Shown piece after piece: positions 55,201-63,659 of a stretch of DNA of 64,000 nucleotides. Positions within the stretch are counted from its first letter, which is position 1, and every line of letters starts with the position of its first letter. The stretch comes from Demequina sp. NBRC 110057. GTDB lineage: Bacteria; Actinomycetota; Actinomycetes; Actinomycetales; Demequinaceae. The DNA is taken from the NCBI RefSeq assembly GCF_002090175.1, contig NZ_BBRN01000003.1, positions 868,001 to 932,000 on the forward strand, given 5' to 3'. The translations under genes were made by a program, and so were the position numbers. The notes under the pieces were generated by a model. It was not told where the DNA came from. It did not search any database and saw only the letters and a list, made by a program, of their open reading frames with translations.

Positions 55201-57955
55201 CGCGACGGGCAAGGAGTCGGTGGCGTCCAACGTCGTCGAGCTCACCACCGTCGACGACTCGATCGCCACGGCGCCGACGCCCACGGGCCTCGCCGTCGAC
55301 GCGGTGCAGAAGAATGCCGTCACCCTCAGCTGGGAGCCCAGCGAGGATGCGCTGTTCTACCACGTCTACCGCTCCGAGCAGGGGGGCGACCTTCGCCTCA
55401 TCGGCCGCGCGTCTGACACCACCTTCACCGACGAGGACGTCCTCACCACCATCGAGTACACGTACACGGTGGCGGCGGTGAACGCTGGCGGCGTCTCGGC
55501 CCAGTCCGAGCCCGTCACGTCCGAGGCGGTGACCACCCTGGTGCGCCAGGCCGAGCGCCTCGACCGCTCCCCCGTGGCCGTCGCCGTCGAGGACGGCGTC
55601 TACCTGGGCTGGCGCATGCTGGGCCTCGACCCGGAGTCCATCGCGTTCCACGTCTACCGCGACGGCGAGCGCATCACCGACGAGCCCCTGACCGACTCGA
55701 CCAACCTGCTCGACGAGGATGGCGGCATCGGCTCTACCTACCGGATCTCGACGGTCGTGAACGGGATCGAGCGGTGGGCGACCGAGGACATCGACGTGTG
55801 GGACACCCAGACGCTCGACGTCCCGCTCGACAAGCCCGCCGACGCCTACACCAAGGACGGCCAGCCGTACTCGTACCGGGCCAACGACGCGTCCATCGGC
55901 GACGTCGACGGCGACGGTCAGTACGAGATCGTCCTCAAGTGGGACCCCACCAACTCCAAGGACAACTCGCAGGCCGGCTACACAGGCAACGTGTACGTCG
56001 ACGCGTACGAGCTGGACGGCACGCGCCTGTGGCGCATCGACCTCGGACAGAACATCCGGGCAGGCGCCCACTACACCCAGTTCCAGGTCTACGACCTGGA
56101 CGGTGACGGCAAGGCCGAGGTGACCATGAAGACGGCCGATGGCACCGTCGACGGGGCGGGCACCGTCATCGGCGACGCTCGTGCCGACTACCGCAACTCG
56201 TCGGGCTACGTCCTGACCGGACCCGAGTACCTGACGGTCTTCGACGGCCTCACCGGCGCCGCCATCGACACCATCGACTACGTCCCCGCGCGCGGCGACG
56301 TGGGCGGCTGGGGCGACACCTACGGCAACCGCGTGGACCGCTTCCTCGCGGGCGTCGCCTATCTGGACGGCGAGCACCCGTCCGTGGTGTTCTCGCGTGG
56401 CTACTACACGCGGGCCGTCATCGCGGCGTTCGACTTCGACGGCACCGACCTCACCCAGCGGTGGGTGTTCGACTCCGACGAGGCCGGCGACCAGTACCGA
56501 GGCCAGGGCAACCACCAGATCTCGGTGGCGGACGTCGACGGCGACCAGAAGGACGAGATTGTCTTCGGGTCGATGACCATCGACGACGACGGCACGCCGC
56601 TGTACACGACCGGGCTGTTCCACGGCGACGCGCTGCATGTCTCGGATCTCGACCCCGACCACGAGGGCCAGGAGGTGTTCGCGGTTCACGAGGACATCTC
56701 GACCAACGGCGGCGTGATCGCGTCGTTCCGCGACGCGGAGACCGGCGACGTGCTGTGGTCAGTGCCGGGCACCAAGGACACGGGACGCGGCGCCGCCGCG
56801 GACATCGACCCGCGGTACGACGGGGCCGAGGCCTGGAACATCTCCGATGGCGGCGCGTGGAACGACGTCGCCGGCTACCTCAACTCGGCCAAGGGCGAGC
56901 TGATCAGCAACTCCATCCCCGCGGCCAACGGCCTCACCTGGTGGGACGGCGACCTGCTGCGCGAGATCCAGGATCACGACTGGGACGAAGCCTCCCGCAC
57001 GGGAGTGCCGACCATCGCGAAGTGGGACTGGGAGAACGAGGAGTCGGTGGAGATCTACCGCGCCACCGGCACCCTGACCAGCAACGACACGAAGGGCAAC
57101 GTGGCGCTCCAGGCCGACCTGTTCGGTGACTGGCGCGAGGAGATCGTGACCCGCACCGACGACTCGTCGGCGCTCAGGATCGCCACCACGGTGGACCTCA
57201 CCGAGTACCGCCTGCGCACCCTGCAGTCGGACTCCCAGTACCGACTGGGCGTCGCCTGGCAGAACACCAGCTACAACCAGCCCCCGCACACCTCGTACTT
57301 CCTGGGCGAGGGCATGGAGCAGCCGGCGGCACCGTCGATCGAGTACACGACCGCGTCCGAGCCGGGCGAGCGCGTGGACGGGGCGGCCGAGGCCGCACCC
57401 GCCATGGGCTACCTGTCCTCGGACAACTGGGACGGCGACGGCGACTACACGATGGCAATGCACCTGTGGTGGGGCGACAACGCCCAGAGCGTCGAGCTGT
57501 TCGAGGACGGCGCGTCGCTGGGCACCGTTGACCTGCCGGACGCCACCCCCGCCCAGCAGGTCGCGACGTGGGAGGTGGAGGGTCGCACCAACGGCACCTA
57601 CACCTACACCGCGGTGCTCACCAACCAGCACGGATCCACGCAGACGCGTGCGCTCACCGTCACGGTCGGCAACGCCGCTCCCGGCACGCCCGTGCTGTCC
57701 CACGACAACTGGGATGGCGACGGCGAGTACACGGTGACCATGCACATGTGGTGGGGCACCAACGGCTCCGAGTACCGCCTGTACGAGGACGGCGCGCTGA
57801 TCGACACCCAGGCGCTCGAGGTCGATGGGCGCAACGCCCAGAGCGCCTCGACCGCCATCGCCGACGCCTCCCCCGGCACCCACACCTACGTGGCGGTGCT
57901 CGAGGGTAAGGGCGGCGAGACCAGCTCGAAGGAGCTGACCGTCACGGTCCGCTAG
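52211..57955 (+). CDS. secreted rhamnogalacturonan lyase (PL11) / rhamnogalacturonan acetylesterase (CE12-like) fusion
   Basis: 1914 residues. Signal peptide to ~39; a beta-sandwich module (~40-195, AKFDFGTDASPV); FN3 (~213-303); a related sandwich (~310-450); an SGNH esterase (~458-690) with VTGDSTV, IGGRSSKNF, QFGHNDNS and DDTHFQEYG, as in rhamnogalacturonan acetylesterases; FN3 (~690-778); a third sandwich (~779-920, HKFDMQLAGNATLAGYTAIT); two FN3 (~925-1110); a PL11 lyase (~1111-1711) with DVDGDGQYEIVLKWDPTNSK, DLDGDGKAEVTMKTADG and NHQISVADVDGDQKDE Ca-binding loops; two tandem C-terminal modules (~1727-1820, 1823-1914) each with SxDNWDGDGxYT. It should deacetylate and cut rhamnogalacturonan I outside the cell. 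ATG 52211 has AGAAGGA. No LPxTG or anchor is visible. Confidence 0.93.
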   Translation: MTDASRRAPRARSAIAGATGAAMALTSLALVAPAASAADDAELFSAKFDFGTDASPVADGWTGIGTSQRYTEEAGYGIVFAGDMAARDRDGDDAVARDFMLGLGWQFLVDVPNGTYDVTATAGDTLAGTSGTRTSISLEGGTATHIYTDAEQTTVQTMTVEVADGQLTLDMDGKGSTYLAGLEVTQTSAGDDGTGDGDGGDTGTDPDDGTDASIAAPDSVRMGHVTADSVMLRWDEVAGATGYVVSRADAVDGEYEVVAQTGERTVFVTDDVDATQLRYYRVQTQTAAGLSPLSAAAVTSLPDSEADFPSDGVLSIDLGPGDTAPGAIKVDQTTAYGADQRIGFVDTSEVTGADRATGDATRGDLVTVGDTELVIDVPNGDYTVDLIAGDPEADTDIAMTVEQMAKVQQTAVDAGDTLEMSFDLAVVDGQITIEFGGTAPNLASLVLTQHTPREAGDQPTAWVTGDSTVQTYTSDYQPQAGWGQMLERYLTDDVEVTNKAIGGRSSKNFISQGRLDEVLLQIQPGDYLFVQFGHNDNSYGVDDRYAAPDDYYEYLRTFIDGAVQRGAQPIVVTPVSRRSYAEDGTANVSFPEYVDAATRLAEETGTPLVDLSASSRAYLTEIGPEAAKSVFLHVPAGVYPNRPSGTEDDTHFQEYGAIQMARLVATDVAELDIPLADDVVEVEPPADVPLAPAGVVAGSVSNSGAQLTWTEVEGADIYKVEIKGADEGDDAWHLTTTSTIPLANVTGLTEGGSYDLRVIATNGAGDSAPSAVVTLTTRAPLHKFDMQLAGNATLAGYTAITGATVYSKDTGYGFTKAGTGGRDRGTGDGTLDDLQRDFLLPASDNPFLVDVPHGTYAVKAIWGDLIGTARLALTIEGVDYGSSNTGRGGTASKIVQPVVVTDGQLTIAASGWLNGLEITPLLYAPTALAAGDVSIDGSAVSVPLSWDGTEDATAYRVYRQAEGADAPEALGDVTDASFTDTTADVGLAYRYHVVALDATGKESVASNVVELTTVDDSIATAPTPTGLAVDAVQKNAVTLSWEPSEDALFYHVYRSEQGGDLRLIGRASDTTFTDEDVLTTIEYTYTVAAVNAGGVSAQSEPVTSEAVTTLVRQAERLDRSPVAVAVEDGVYLGWRMLGLDPESIAFHVYRDGERITDEPLTDSTNLLDEDGGIGSTYRISTVVNGIERWATEDIDVWDTQTLDVPLDKPADAYTKDGQPYSYRANDASIGDVDGDGQYEIVLKWDPTNSKDNSQAGYTGNVYVDAYELDGTRLWRIDLGQNIRAGAHYTQFQVYDLDGDGKAEVTMKTADGTVDGAGTVIGDARADYRNSSGYVLTGPEYLTVFDGLTGAAIDTIDYVPARGDVGGWGDTYGNRVDRFLAGVAYLDGEHPSVVFSRGYYTRAVIAAFDFDGTDLTQRWVFDSDEAGDQYRGQGNHQISVADVDGDQKDEIVFGSMTIDDDGTPLYTTGLFHGDALHVSDLDPDHEGQEVFAVHEDISTNGGVIASFRDAETGDVLWSVPGTKDTGRGAAADIDPRYDGAEAWNISDGGAWNDVAGYLNSAKGELISNSIPAANGLTWWDGDLLREIQDHDWDEASRTGVPTIAKWDWENEESVEIYRATGTLTSNDTKGNVALQADLFGDWREEIVTRTDDSSALRIATTVDLTEYRLRTLQSDSQYRLGVAWQNTSYNQPPHTSYFLGEGMEQPAAPSIEYTTASEPGERVDGAAEAAPAMGYLSSDNWDGDGDYTMAMHLWWGDNAQSVELFEDGASLGTVDLPDATPAQQVATWEVEGRTNGTYTYTAVLTNQHGSTQTRALTVTVGNAAPGTPVLSHDNWDGDGEYTVTMHMWWGTNGSEYRLYEDGALIDTQALEVDGRNAQSASTAIADASPGTHTYVAVLEGKGGETSSKELTVTVR

Positions 57956-57967
57956 CCCGCACATACA

Positions 57968-57999
57968 TCAGGGGGCTCGCCGCGAGGCGGGCCCCCTGA
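57968..57999. terminator. two-way terminator after the PL11 gene
   Basis: TCAGGGGGCTCGCC and GGCGGGCCCCCTGA pair over 14 bases with one G-U, loop GCGA. It lies 12 bases after the PL11 stop and 17 before the stop of the convergent DUF4190 gene. Confidence 0.8.
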
Positions 58000-58015
58000 C
58001 GCGTGCCGGGGCCGA

Positions 58016-58378
58016 CTACTGGGGGCTGGCCGAGGTCGCGATCAGCACGAACACGAACAGGAACACCAGCAGCACGAGCGCCAGCCCGATCCAGCCGACG
58101 AGGACGGCGCCCTTCGCGAGGCCGATGCCGTCGTCACCGCTCGCGGCGATCTGCTTCTTGGCGATCGACCCGCAGACGATGCCCACGATCGACGACAGGA
58201 TGGGCGGCAGGCCGAGCACACCGAGGATCGAGAACACGATCGCGACCACGGCGAGCGGGTTCATGCGCGGCGCCACGAAGTCGGACGCGGGCTGGGCCGA
58301 TGCCGGTGCGGGCTCCGGCGCGGGCTGGGCCTCGGGCTCGGGCTGCGCGGGCGTGGGCTCGTGGGGCTCGCTGGTCAT
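58016..58378 (-). CDS. DUF4190 membrane protein
   Basis: 120 residues: a Pro/Glu/Ala-rich N-terminal 35 residues, then two helices (PLAVVAIVFSILGVLGLPPI extending to SSIVGIVCG, and AVLVGWIGLALVLLVFLFVF) joined by the loop GSIAKKQIAASGDDGIGLAK, which is the characteristic part of DUF4190. Function unknown. ATG at 58378. It stands between the PL11 gene and the divergent GH127 gene and has no evident link to either. Confidence 0.85.
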   Translation of the reverse strand: MTSEPHEPTPAQPEPEAQPAPEPAPASAQPASDFVAPRMNPLAVVAIVFSILGVLGLPPILSSIVGIVCGSIAKKQIAASGDDGIGLAKGAVLVGWIGLALVLLVFLFVFVLIATSASPQ

Positions 58379-58516
58379 GCCACGAGGGTAGCCGCGCTAC
58401 GGGGGAGCCCACGCGCCGCGCGAGCCGCCGCATCGGGCACCCCCACGCGACCTCGCGCGCAGACTGGAAGCCGCCCGGCGGGTGGGGCTGGCTCACACCC
58501 GCCTCGTCCCCTATGA

Positions 58517-58532
58517 TTTACAACGTTAGAAA
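58517..58532. promoter_or_regulatory. possible LacI-type operator upstream of GH127
   Basis: TTTACAACGTTAGAAA is 12/16 palindromic around AACGTT and directly follows a -10-like TATGAT (58512-58517). It lies 41 bases before the GH127 ATG; the LacI gene is cotranscribed with GH127. No partner site was seen, so this is weaker than the other two operator pairs. Confidence 0.4.
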
Positions 58533-58572
58533 AACGGCCGCGGCCGTGACGCGCACTCGACGACGAGGATCC

Positions 58573-60504
58573 ATGACCCGCACAGCCAGGACCGCCTGCG
58601 CGCCCGCCGCGCGCTCCGCGTCCACCCCCGACCTCACTCCCCTTCCCCTCACCGCCGTCACCCTCGACGCCGCCGGGGAACTGGGCGCATGGCAGCGCCT
58701 CAACCGCGAGCGCACGCTTCCCCACGTGGTGGCCCGCCTCGAGTCCAGCGGGGTGATGGACAACCTGCGCCGCCTCACCGGCGAGTCCGACGCGGCCTAC
58801 CGCGGCTTCAACTTCGCCGACTCTGACCTGCACAAGACCCTCGAGGCGATCGCCTGGGAGTCGGCGCGCGTGCCGGACGACCTGCGCTGGGAGACCTTCA
58901 CCGCGGACGCGACTGCACTGCTCGCCCGGGCCCAGCGCGAGGACGGCTACCTCTACTCGCACGTGCAGGGCCACGAGGACCAGGATCCGTGGCGCGACAT
59001 GCGCTGGGGCCACGAGCTGTACGTGCTCGGCCACCTCATCCAGGCGGCCATCGCACGCTCGCGCGCCACGGGCAACGACGACCTTCTCGACGTGGCCAGG
59101 CGCTTCGCCGACCTTGCCGTGCGCGAGTTCGGGCCCGATGCCACGCGTGCCGATGGCTACTGCGGCCACCCCGAAATCGAGACCGCCCTGGTCGAGCTCC
59201 ACCGCCACACCGGGGACCCGTCCTACCTCGACACTGTCACCGCGATGGTGGAGCGTCGCGGCACCGGCGCGCTCGGCATCGGCCCCTTCGAGTCCGCCTA
59301 CCACCAGGACCACGCGCCGGTGAGGCAGGCGACCGAGGCCACCGGCCACGCCGTCCGCCAGCTCTACCTCAACGCCGGGCTTGCCGACCTCGCCGCGGAG
59401 ACGGCCGATGCCTCCCTCGCCCAGGCGCTCGACGCCCAGTGGCGCTCGGCCCACGGCTCCAAGGAGTACGTCACCGGCGGGATGGGGTCGCGGCACAAGG
59501 ACGAGTCCTTCGGGGACCCGTACGAGCTGCCGCCGGACCGCTCGTACGCCGAGACGTGCGCGGCCATCGCGGCGTTCCAGTGGAACTGGCGAGAGCTGCT
59601 CGCGAGCGGCGACGCCCGCCACGCGGACGCCATGGAACGCGCCCTGTACAACGGCATCGCCTCCTCCACCGGCGTGGACGGCGTGCGCTTCTTCTACTCC
59701 AACCCGCTCCAGCTGCGCACGGGCCACGACGGCACCAGCGAGTACCAGCCGTCGGAGCGCCTGGACTGGTTCGCCTGCGCCTGCTGCCCACCCAACCTCG
59801 CGCGCCTTGTCGCGTCGCTGGGCGCCTACGTCGCCACCGGCACCCAGGCCCACGCCCGCCTCCACCTCTACGGCGAGGGCCGCATCAGGCTCGGCGAGAC
59901 CACCCTCACCGTCGACACCTCCTACCCGTGGGACGGCCGCGTCACCATCACGGTCGCCGGCCCCCTCGAGACGCTCGCGCTGCGCATCCCCGCGTGGTCG
60001 CGCGACGCGACGATCGACGTAGACGGCGACGTGACGGCCGCGAGCGCCGATGCCGACGGCTACGCCCGTATCGCCGTCACCGACGGCGCTACGGTGGTGC
60101 TCGACCTGCCGATGCCCGTGGATGTCCTCGACCCCGACCCCCGGGTCGACGCGGTGCGCGGTTGTGTCGCCCTGCGTCGCGGGCCCGTGGTGCACTGCAT
60201 CGAGCAGGCGGACCTGCCGCCGGGGGTGACCCTTGAAGACGTGTCTCTCGACCTCTCGGCCAGCCCGCGCATCGGCCCCGCCGTGTCCTCCCTGCGTGCG
60301 GGGGCCACGATCCTCGCGGAGGCGGCGGTGCGGCCGAGCGAGGGCCTTCCGCTCGGCACGGCGCACCCGCGGTCCTCGCGCCCCGACGGGCGATCTGGCA
60401 TGCTTCCGGGCAGGATCCCCCTGCGCGCGATCCCGTACGCCCGCTGGGCGAACCGCGCGCCGGGCGCGATGAGGGTCTGGATCCCCCTGACCGGACAGGA
60501 GTGA
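58573..60504 (+). CDS. GH127 beta-L-arabinofuranosidase-like glycosidase
   Basis: 643-residue cytoplasmic (no signal peptide) alpha/alpha-barrel glycosidase. GH127 hallmarks are VARLESSGVMDNLRRLTGES near the start, YRGFNFADSDLHKTLEAIAW, GHELYVLGHLIQAAIA, YVTGGMGSRHKDESFGDPYE, SYAETCAAIAAFQWNWRELL (Glu) and DWFACACCPPNLARLVASLG with the zinc-binding and nucleophilic cysteines near residue 400. It removes terminal beta-L-arabinofuranose or related residues from imported oligosaccharides. ATG 58573 has GAGGA five bases upstream; the 190 residues open above it are unlike protein. The stop overlaps the LacI region (GTGA at 60501). Confidence 0.92.
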   Translation: MTRTARTACAPAARSASTPDLTPLPLTAVTLDAAGELGAWQRLNRERTLPHVVARLESSGVMDNLRRLTGESDAAYRGFNFADSDLHKTLEAIAWESARVPDDLRWETFTADATALLARAQREDGYLYSHVQGHEDQDPWRDMRWGHELYVLGHLIQAAIARSRATGNDDLLDVARRFADLAVREFGPDATRADGYCGHPEIETALVELHRHTGDPSYLDTVTAMVERRGTGALGIGPFESAYHQDHAPVRQATEATGHAVRQLYLNAGLADLAAETADASLAQALDAQWRSAHGSKEYVTGGMGSRHKDESFGDPYELPPDRSYAETCAAIAAFQWNWRELLASGDARHADAMERALYNGIASSTGVDGVRFFYSNPLQLRTGHDGTSEYQPSERLDWFACACCPPNLARLVASLGAYVATGTQAHARLHLYGEGRIRLGETTLTVDTSYPWDGRVTITVAGPLETLALRIPAWSRDATIDVDGDVTAASADADGYARIAVTDGATVVLDLPMPVDVLDPDPRVDAVRGCVALRRGPVVHCIEQADLPPGVTLEDVSLDLSASPRIGPAVSSLRAGATILAEAAVRPSEGLPLGTAHPRSSRPDGRSGMLPGRIPLRAIPYARWANRAPGAMRVWIPLTGQE

Positions 60505-60509
60505 CGCGC

Positions 60510-61535
60510 ATGGCGGGAGCCGGTACGCGGGGCGCGGTGACGATGCACGATGTCGCGGCGAAGGCGGGGGTGTCGGTTAAGACGGTGTCCAACGTCGTCA
60601 ACGACTATCCCCACATCCGCCCCTCCACCAGGGAGAAGGTGCAGCGCGCGATCGACGAGCTGGGCTATCGGATGAACCTGTCGGCGCGCAACCTGCGCCA
60701 GGGCCGCACCGGCATCATCGGCCTCGCGCTTCCCGAGCTGTCGCTGCCGTACTTCGCCGAGCTCGCCGACTCCGTCATCAGGGCCGCCGAGGAGCGCGGC
60801 CTCACGGTGCTCATCGAGCAGACCAGCGCGGACCGCCAGCACGAGCTCGACGTCCTCACCTCGGAGCGCCGCCAGCTCACCGACGGCCTCATCTTCTCGC
60901 CGCTCGCGCTCGGCCCCGACGACGCCGCCGCGCTCGACGTCTCCTACCCGCTGGTGGTGCTCGGCGAGCGCATCTTCGGCGGCGACTGGGACCACGTCAC
61001 CATGAACAACGTCGACGGAGCGCGTGCCGCCACGCAGCACCTCATCGACTCCGGGCGTCGCCGCATCGCCGTCATCGGCGCGCACGCGGGCGAGACGATG
61101 GGCTCCGCGGCCCTGCGTGTCCTCGGTTATCAGACGGCGCTCGCCGCCAACGGCATCCCCTTCGACCCCGACCTGGTGGTCGAGGGCGGCCTGTGGCACC
61201 GCGCCACCGGCGCGGCCTGCGTGAACGGCCTGCTCGACGCGGGGATCGAGGTCGATGCGGTGTTCGGCCTCAACGACGCGCTCGCCCTGGGCGCCCTGCA
61301 CGCCCTGCATGCGCGCCGCATCGACGTGCCCGGCGACATCGCCGTGGTGGGCTTCGACAACATCGAGGACGCGGCCTACGCGGCGCCCACGCTGACCTCG
61401 ATCGCGCCCGGCCGCGAGCAGATCGCCGCCACCGCGATCGACGTGCTGATGGAGCGCATCGCCGGCTCGGAGGAGCCGTTCCGCCGGGTGATCGCGGACT
61501 TCACGCTCGTGGAGCGCGAGTCCACCGCCGTCTGA
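60510..61535 (+). CDS. LacI-family transcription regulator
   Basis: 341 residues. The HTH is VTMHDVAAKAGVSVKTVSNV with the hinge RPSTREKVQRAIDELGYRMN and LSARNLRQGRTGIIGLALPE; the C-terminal half is a periplasmic-binding-type sugar sensor (TDGLIFSPLALG, VFGLNDALALGALHALHAR, DIAVVGFDNIEDAAYAAPTL). It follows GH127 directly, so it probably represses the local pectin/arabinan genes, including the operator pair at 52.0 kb. ATG 60510 has AGGAG eight bases upstream; a GTG at 60501 overlapping the GH127 stop is an alternative that adds three residues. Confidence 0.92.
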   Translation: MAGAGTRGAVTMHDVAAKAGVSVKTVSNVVNDYPHIRPSTREKVQRAIDELGYRMNLSARNLRQGRTGIIGLALPELSLPYFAELADSVIRAAEERGLTVLIEQTSADRQHELDVLTSERRQLTDGLIFSPLALGPDDAAALDVSYPLVVLGERIFGGDWDHVTMNNVDGARAATQHLIDSGRRRIAVIGAHAGETMGSAALRVLGYQTALAANGIPFDPDLVVEGGLWHRATGAACVNGLLDAGIEVDAVFGLNDALALGALHALHARRIDVPGDIAVVGFDNIEDAAYAAPTLTSIAPGREQIAATAIDVLMERIAGSEEPFRRVIADFTLVERESTAV

Positions 61536-61559
61536 CGCCGCCCCCAGACGGGGACGCTG

Positions 61560-62297
61560 TCAGGTCGCCGATGCCGGGGCCTCCTCGTCGCGCGCGTCCA
61601 CCTTGTCGAGGAAGCGGTCCACGAGCATGCCGGTCAGCAGCAGCGGCACCGAGACGCCGGCAAGCACGAGCAGGAACGGCCACCGGATGGTGACAGCGAC
61701 GAACGCGACGACGGTCACCATGCAGCCGAGCGCCGTGAGGGGCGACACGAGCGGGGCCACCAGCAGGAAGCGCGAGGTGCGCGCGGGGCCGTCCGTGTAC
61801 CGACGCAGCACCGACGGCGCGTAGCCCAGGTACGCGGTCGCATACAGCGCGAGCGCCGCCGTGGTGCCGGTGAGGATCGCGGTCACCGCGCCGGTGCCGT
61901 GAGCCTGCAGCACGAGCATCTCGTACCAGGCGAGAGCCACCACCAGCAGCGCCGGCGCCGTGACGAGGGCGCCGCGCCTAAACTGCGCGCGGTAGCCCGC
62001 CCAGAAGTCCTTCCACAGCTGGTCGGAGGCGTCGCCGTCGAGCAGCCGCGCGAGCAGCGCGCCGCCCGAGGCGAGGGCGGGCCCCAGGCCGGCGATCACG
62101 AGGCCCAGCAGTGTGCCGAGCACGATGAAGATCTGGATACCGATGATCTGCGCGATCCAGCGCAGCCACACCATGATGCGTCCGGACCAGCCGGGCACCT
62201 CCTGGAGGTCGGCCGGCGTGCCCTCGACGGGCGCCACGCGCCGACGGCGCTGGTCGCGCCGCTCGTCTCGGTCCTGTCCTGCCATGACCGCCATCAT
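61560..62297 (-). CDS. DUF624 (YesL-like) membrane protein
   Basis: 245 residues with about five helices (IGIQIFIVLGTLLGLVIAGL, RGALVTAPALLVVALAWYEM, AVTAILTGTTAALALYATAY and two near the C terminus) and the DUF624 pattern of a cytoplasmic loop with FWAGYRAQFRRG. Bacillus subtilis YesL, of the same family, is encoded with the rhamnogalacturonan genes yesM-yesZ; DUF624 genes commonly accompany sugar ABC importers. Role unknown. Of three in-frame ATGs, 62297 is chosen because it overlaps the GH43 stop (ATGA). Arg-rich N-terminal 35 residues. Confidence 0.85.
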   Translation of the reverse strand: MMAVMAGQDRDERRDQRRRRVAPVEGTPADLQEVPGWSGRIMVWLRWIAQIIGIQIFIVLGTLLGLVIAGLGPALASGGALLARLLDGDASDQLWKDFWAGYRAQFRRGALVTAPALLVVALAWYEMLVLQAHGTGAVTAILTGTTAALALYATAYLGYAPSVLRRYTDGPARTSRFLLVAPLVSPLTALGCMVTVVAFVAVTIRWPFLLVLAGVSVPLLLTGMLVDRFLDKVDARDEEAPASAT

Positions 62298-63658
62298 CCC
62301 ACCGGGCCGTCCGTGACCTTGGTGCCCACCACGACGGCCCCGTGGGGCGCGCGGGCGGCAAACGACAGGGAGGGGACGCCGCGTGCGGCGTCCCACGCGG
62401 GGAACACCACGGCATCCACCGACTCGTCGCCGCCGCGAGTGAAGCGGCCGCGGCCGTGGGAGGTGAGCCCGGCCACGGCATCGGCCGTCACCACGATGCG
62501 CCGCGACGCCTGGACCTCCTGCGTGGGAAGCTCGTAGTCCACGATCTCCCACTCGCCCACCAGGGCGGACGCGTCCGCGGGCCAGGTCGACTCGTCGTCG
62601 TTTTCGTGCTCGCCCGCCCACGGCTGTACCGCGACGAGCGGCCAGCCCTGCTGGGTCCACACGAGCCTGCGCACCTGCACCTCGTGCTGGCGCGGCTCGT
62701 CGGGAAGCCGGGTGTGATGCACCAGGAGCTGGCGCCCCGGCTCGGTCAGCACGGCGGCGTGGCCGGGGCCGAGGAGTCCAGGGGTGGCCTCGAGGCGGTG
62801 GCTCGCGAGGACGGTGAGGCCGATGCGCTCGGGGTCACCCTCGAGGTCGGTCATGGAGCGGCCGTCCGCGTCGACGTAGGGGCCCTCGATGGCATCGGCC
62901 ACCGCGACGCGCACGTGATACGTGCTCACCAGGGAGTCGTAGGACACGATGAGCGCCCACCCGCCGCCGGGGCGGGGGATGACGTACGGGCCCTCGATCG
63001 CGGTGTCCACCGACGGCGCACGGCGCGCGATGAGCGTGCCGAGGTCCGATGCCGGGGCCCCGTCGGAGCCGAGTGCGAAGCCCGTGGCCGGGTCGATCTC
63101 GAGGATGTGAAGGCCGCCGAAGAAGGAGCCGTAGACGAGGTGATGACGGTCCCCGTCGATCACCAGCTGGGCGTCGATGGCGTTGTGGCCGTCGCGCTCG
63201 TGCTGGGTGGCGACCACGACGCCGCGGTCCTCCCAGGGGCCCGCCGGGTGGGGCGCCACGGCGAGGCCGACGGCGGACGTGCGCGACCCGAAGGTCGACG
63301 CCGAGTAGTACATGCGCCACTCGTCGGGGGCGACGCGCACCACGTCGGGCGCCCACAGGCCGTCTGCCCCCGACCACTCGCGCGCGGGGCCGGGAACGCC
63401 GTCAAGCGCCCACCCGGCAAACTCCCACGTCACCAGGTCGGACGAGCGCCGCACCTGGGCCCCCGCACCGGGCAGCGGACCGTCGGCGTGGGCATCGGTC
63501 GAGAATAGCCAGTAGGTGCCGTCGTCGTCGCGCACGGCCGTCGGGTCGTGCGCGTGGCGCGCTCCCCAGCTGGCGGTGATGCCCGAAACGTCGCTATGGA
63601 GGCGTAGCTCCGCCCCGGCCCCGCGCTCCATGCGCGGGGCCTCGTCGAGGTGCGTCAT
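62294..63658 (-). CDS. GH43-type arabinanase/arabinofuranosidase
   Basis: 454-residue five-blade beta-propeller glycosidase without signal peptide. The catalytic base Asp is in ARHAHDPTAVRDDDGTYWLF near residue 38, the pKa-modulating Asp in GHNAIDAQLVIDGDRHHLVY near 160, and the acid Glu in VDTAIEGPYVIPRPGGGWAL near 220, as in endo-1,5-alpha-L-arabinanases. A C-terminal beta-sandwich follows (about residue 360 on). It should act on imported arabino-oligosaccharides. ATG at 63658 is one base from the stop of the permease gene, so it is translationally coupled to the importer. Confidence 0.88.
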   Translation of the reverse strand: MTHLDEAPRMERGAGAELRLHSDVSGITASWGARHAHDPTAVRDDDGTYWLFSTDAHADGPLPGAGAQVRRSSDLVTWEFAGWALDGVPGPAREWSGADGLWAPDVVRVAPDEWRMYYSASTFGSRTSAVGLAVAPHPAGPWEDRGVVVATQHERDGHNAIDAQLVIDGDRHHLVYGSFFGGLHILEIDPATGFALGSDGAPASDLGTLIARRAPSVDTAIEGPYVIPRPGGGWALIVSYDSLVSTYHVRVAVADAIEGPYVDADGRSMTDLEGDPERIGLTVLASHRLEATPGLLGPGHAAVLTEPGRQLLVHHTRLPDEPRQHEVQVRRLVWTQQGWPLVAVQPWAGEHENDDESTWPADASALVGEWEIVDYELPTQEVQASRRIVVTADAVAGLTSHGRGRFTRGGDESVDAVVFPAWDAARGVPSLSFAARAPHGAVVVGTKVTDGPVG

Positions 63659-63659
63659 G

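Noticed and set aside
54032-58000. Long antisense frames under the PL11 gene
   Set aside because: Same compositional artefact; no recognisable motif and no ribosome site.
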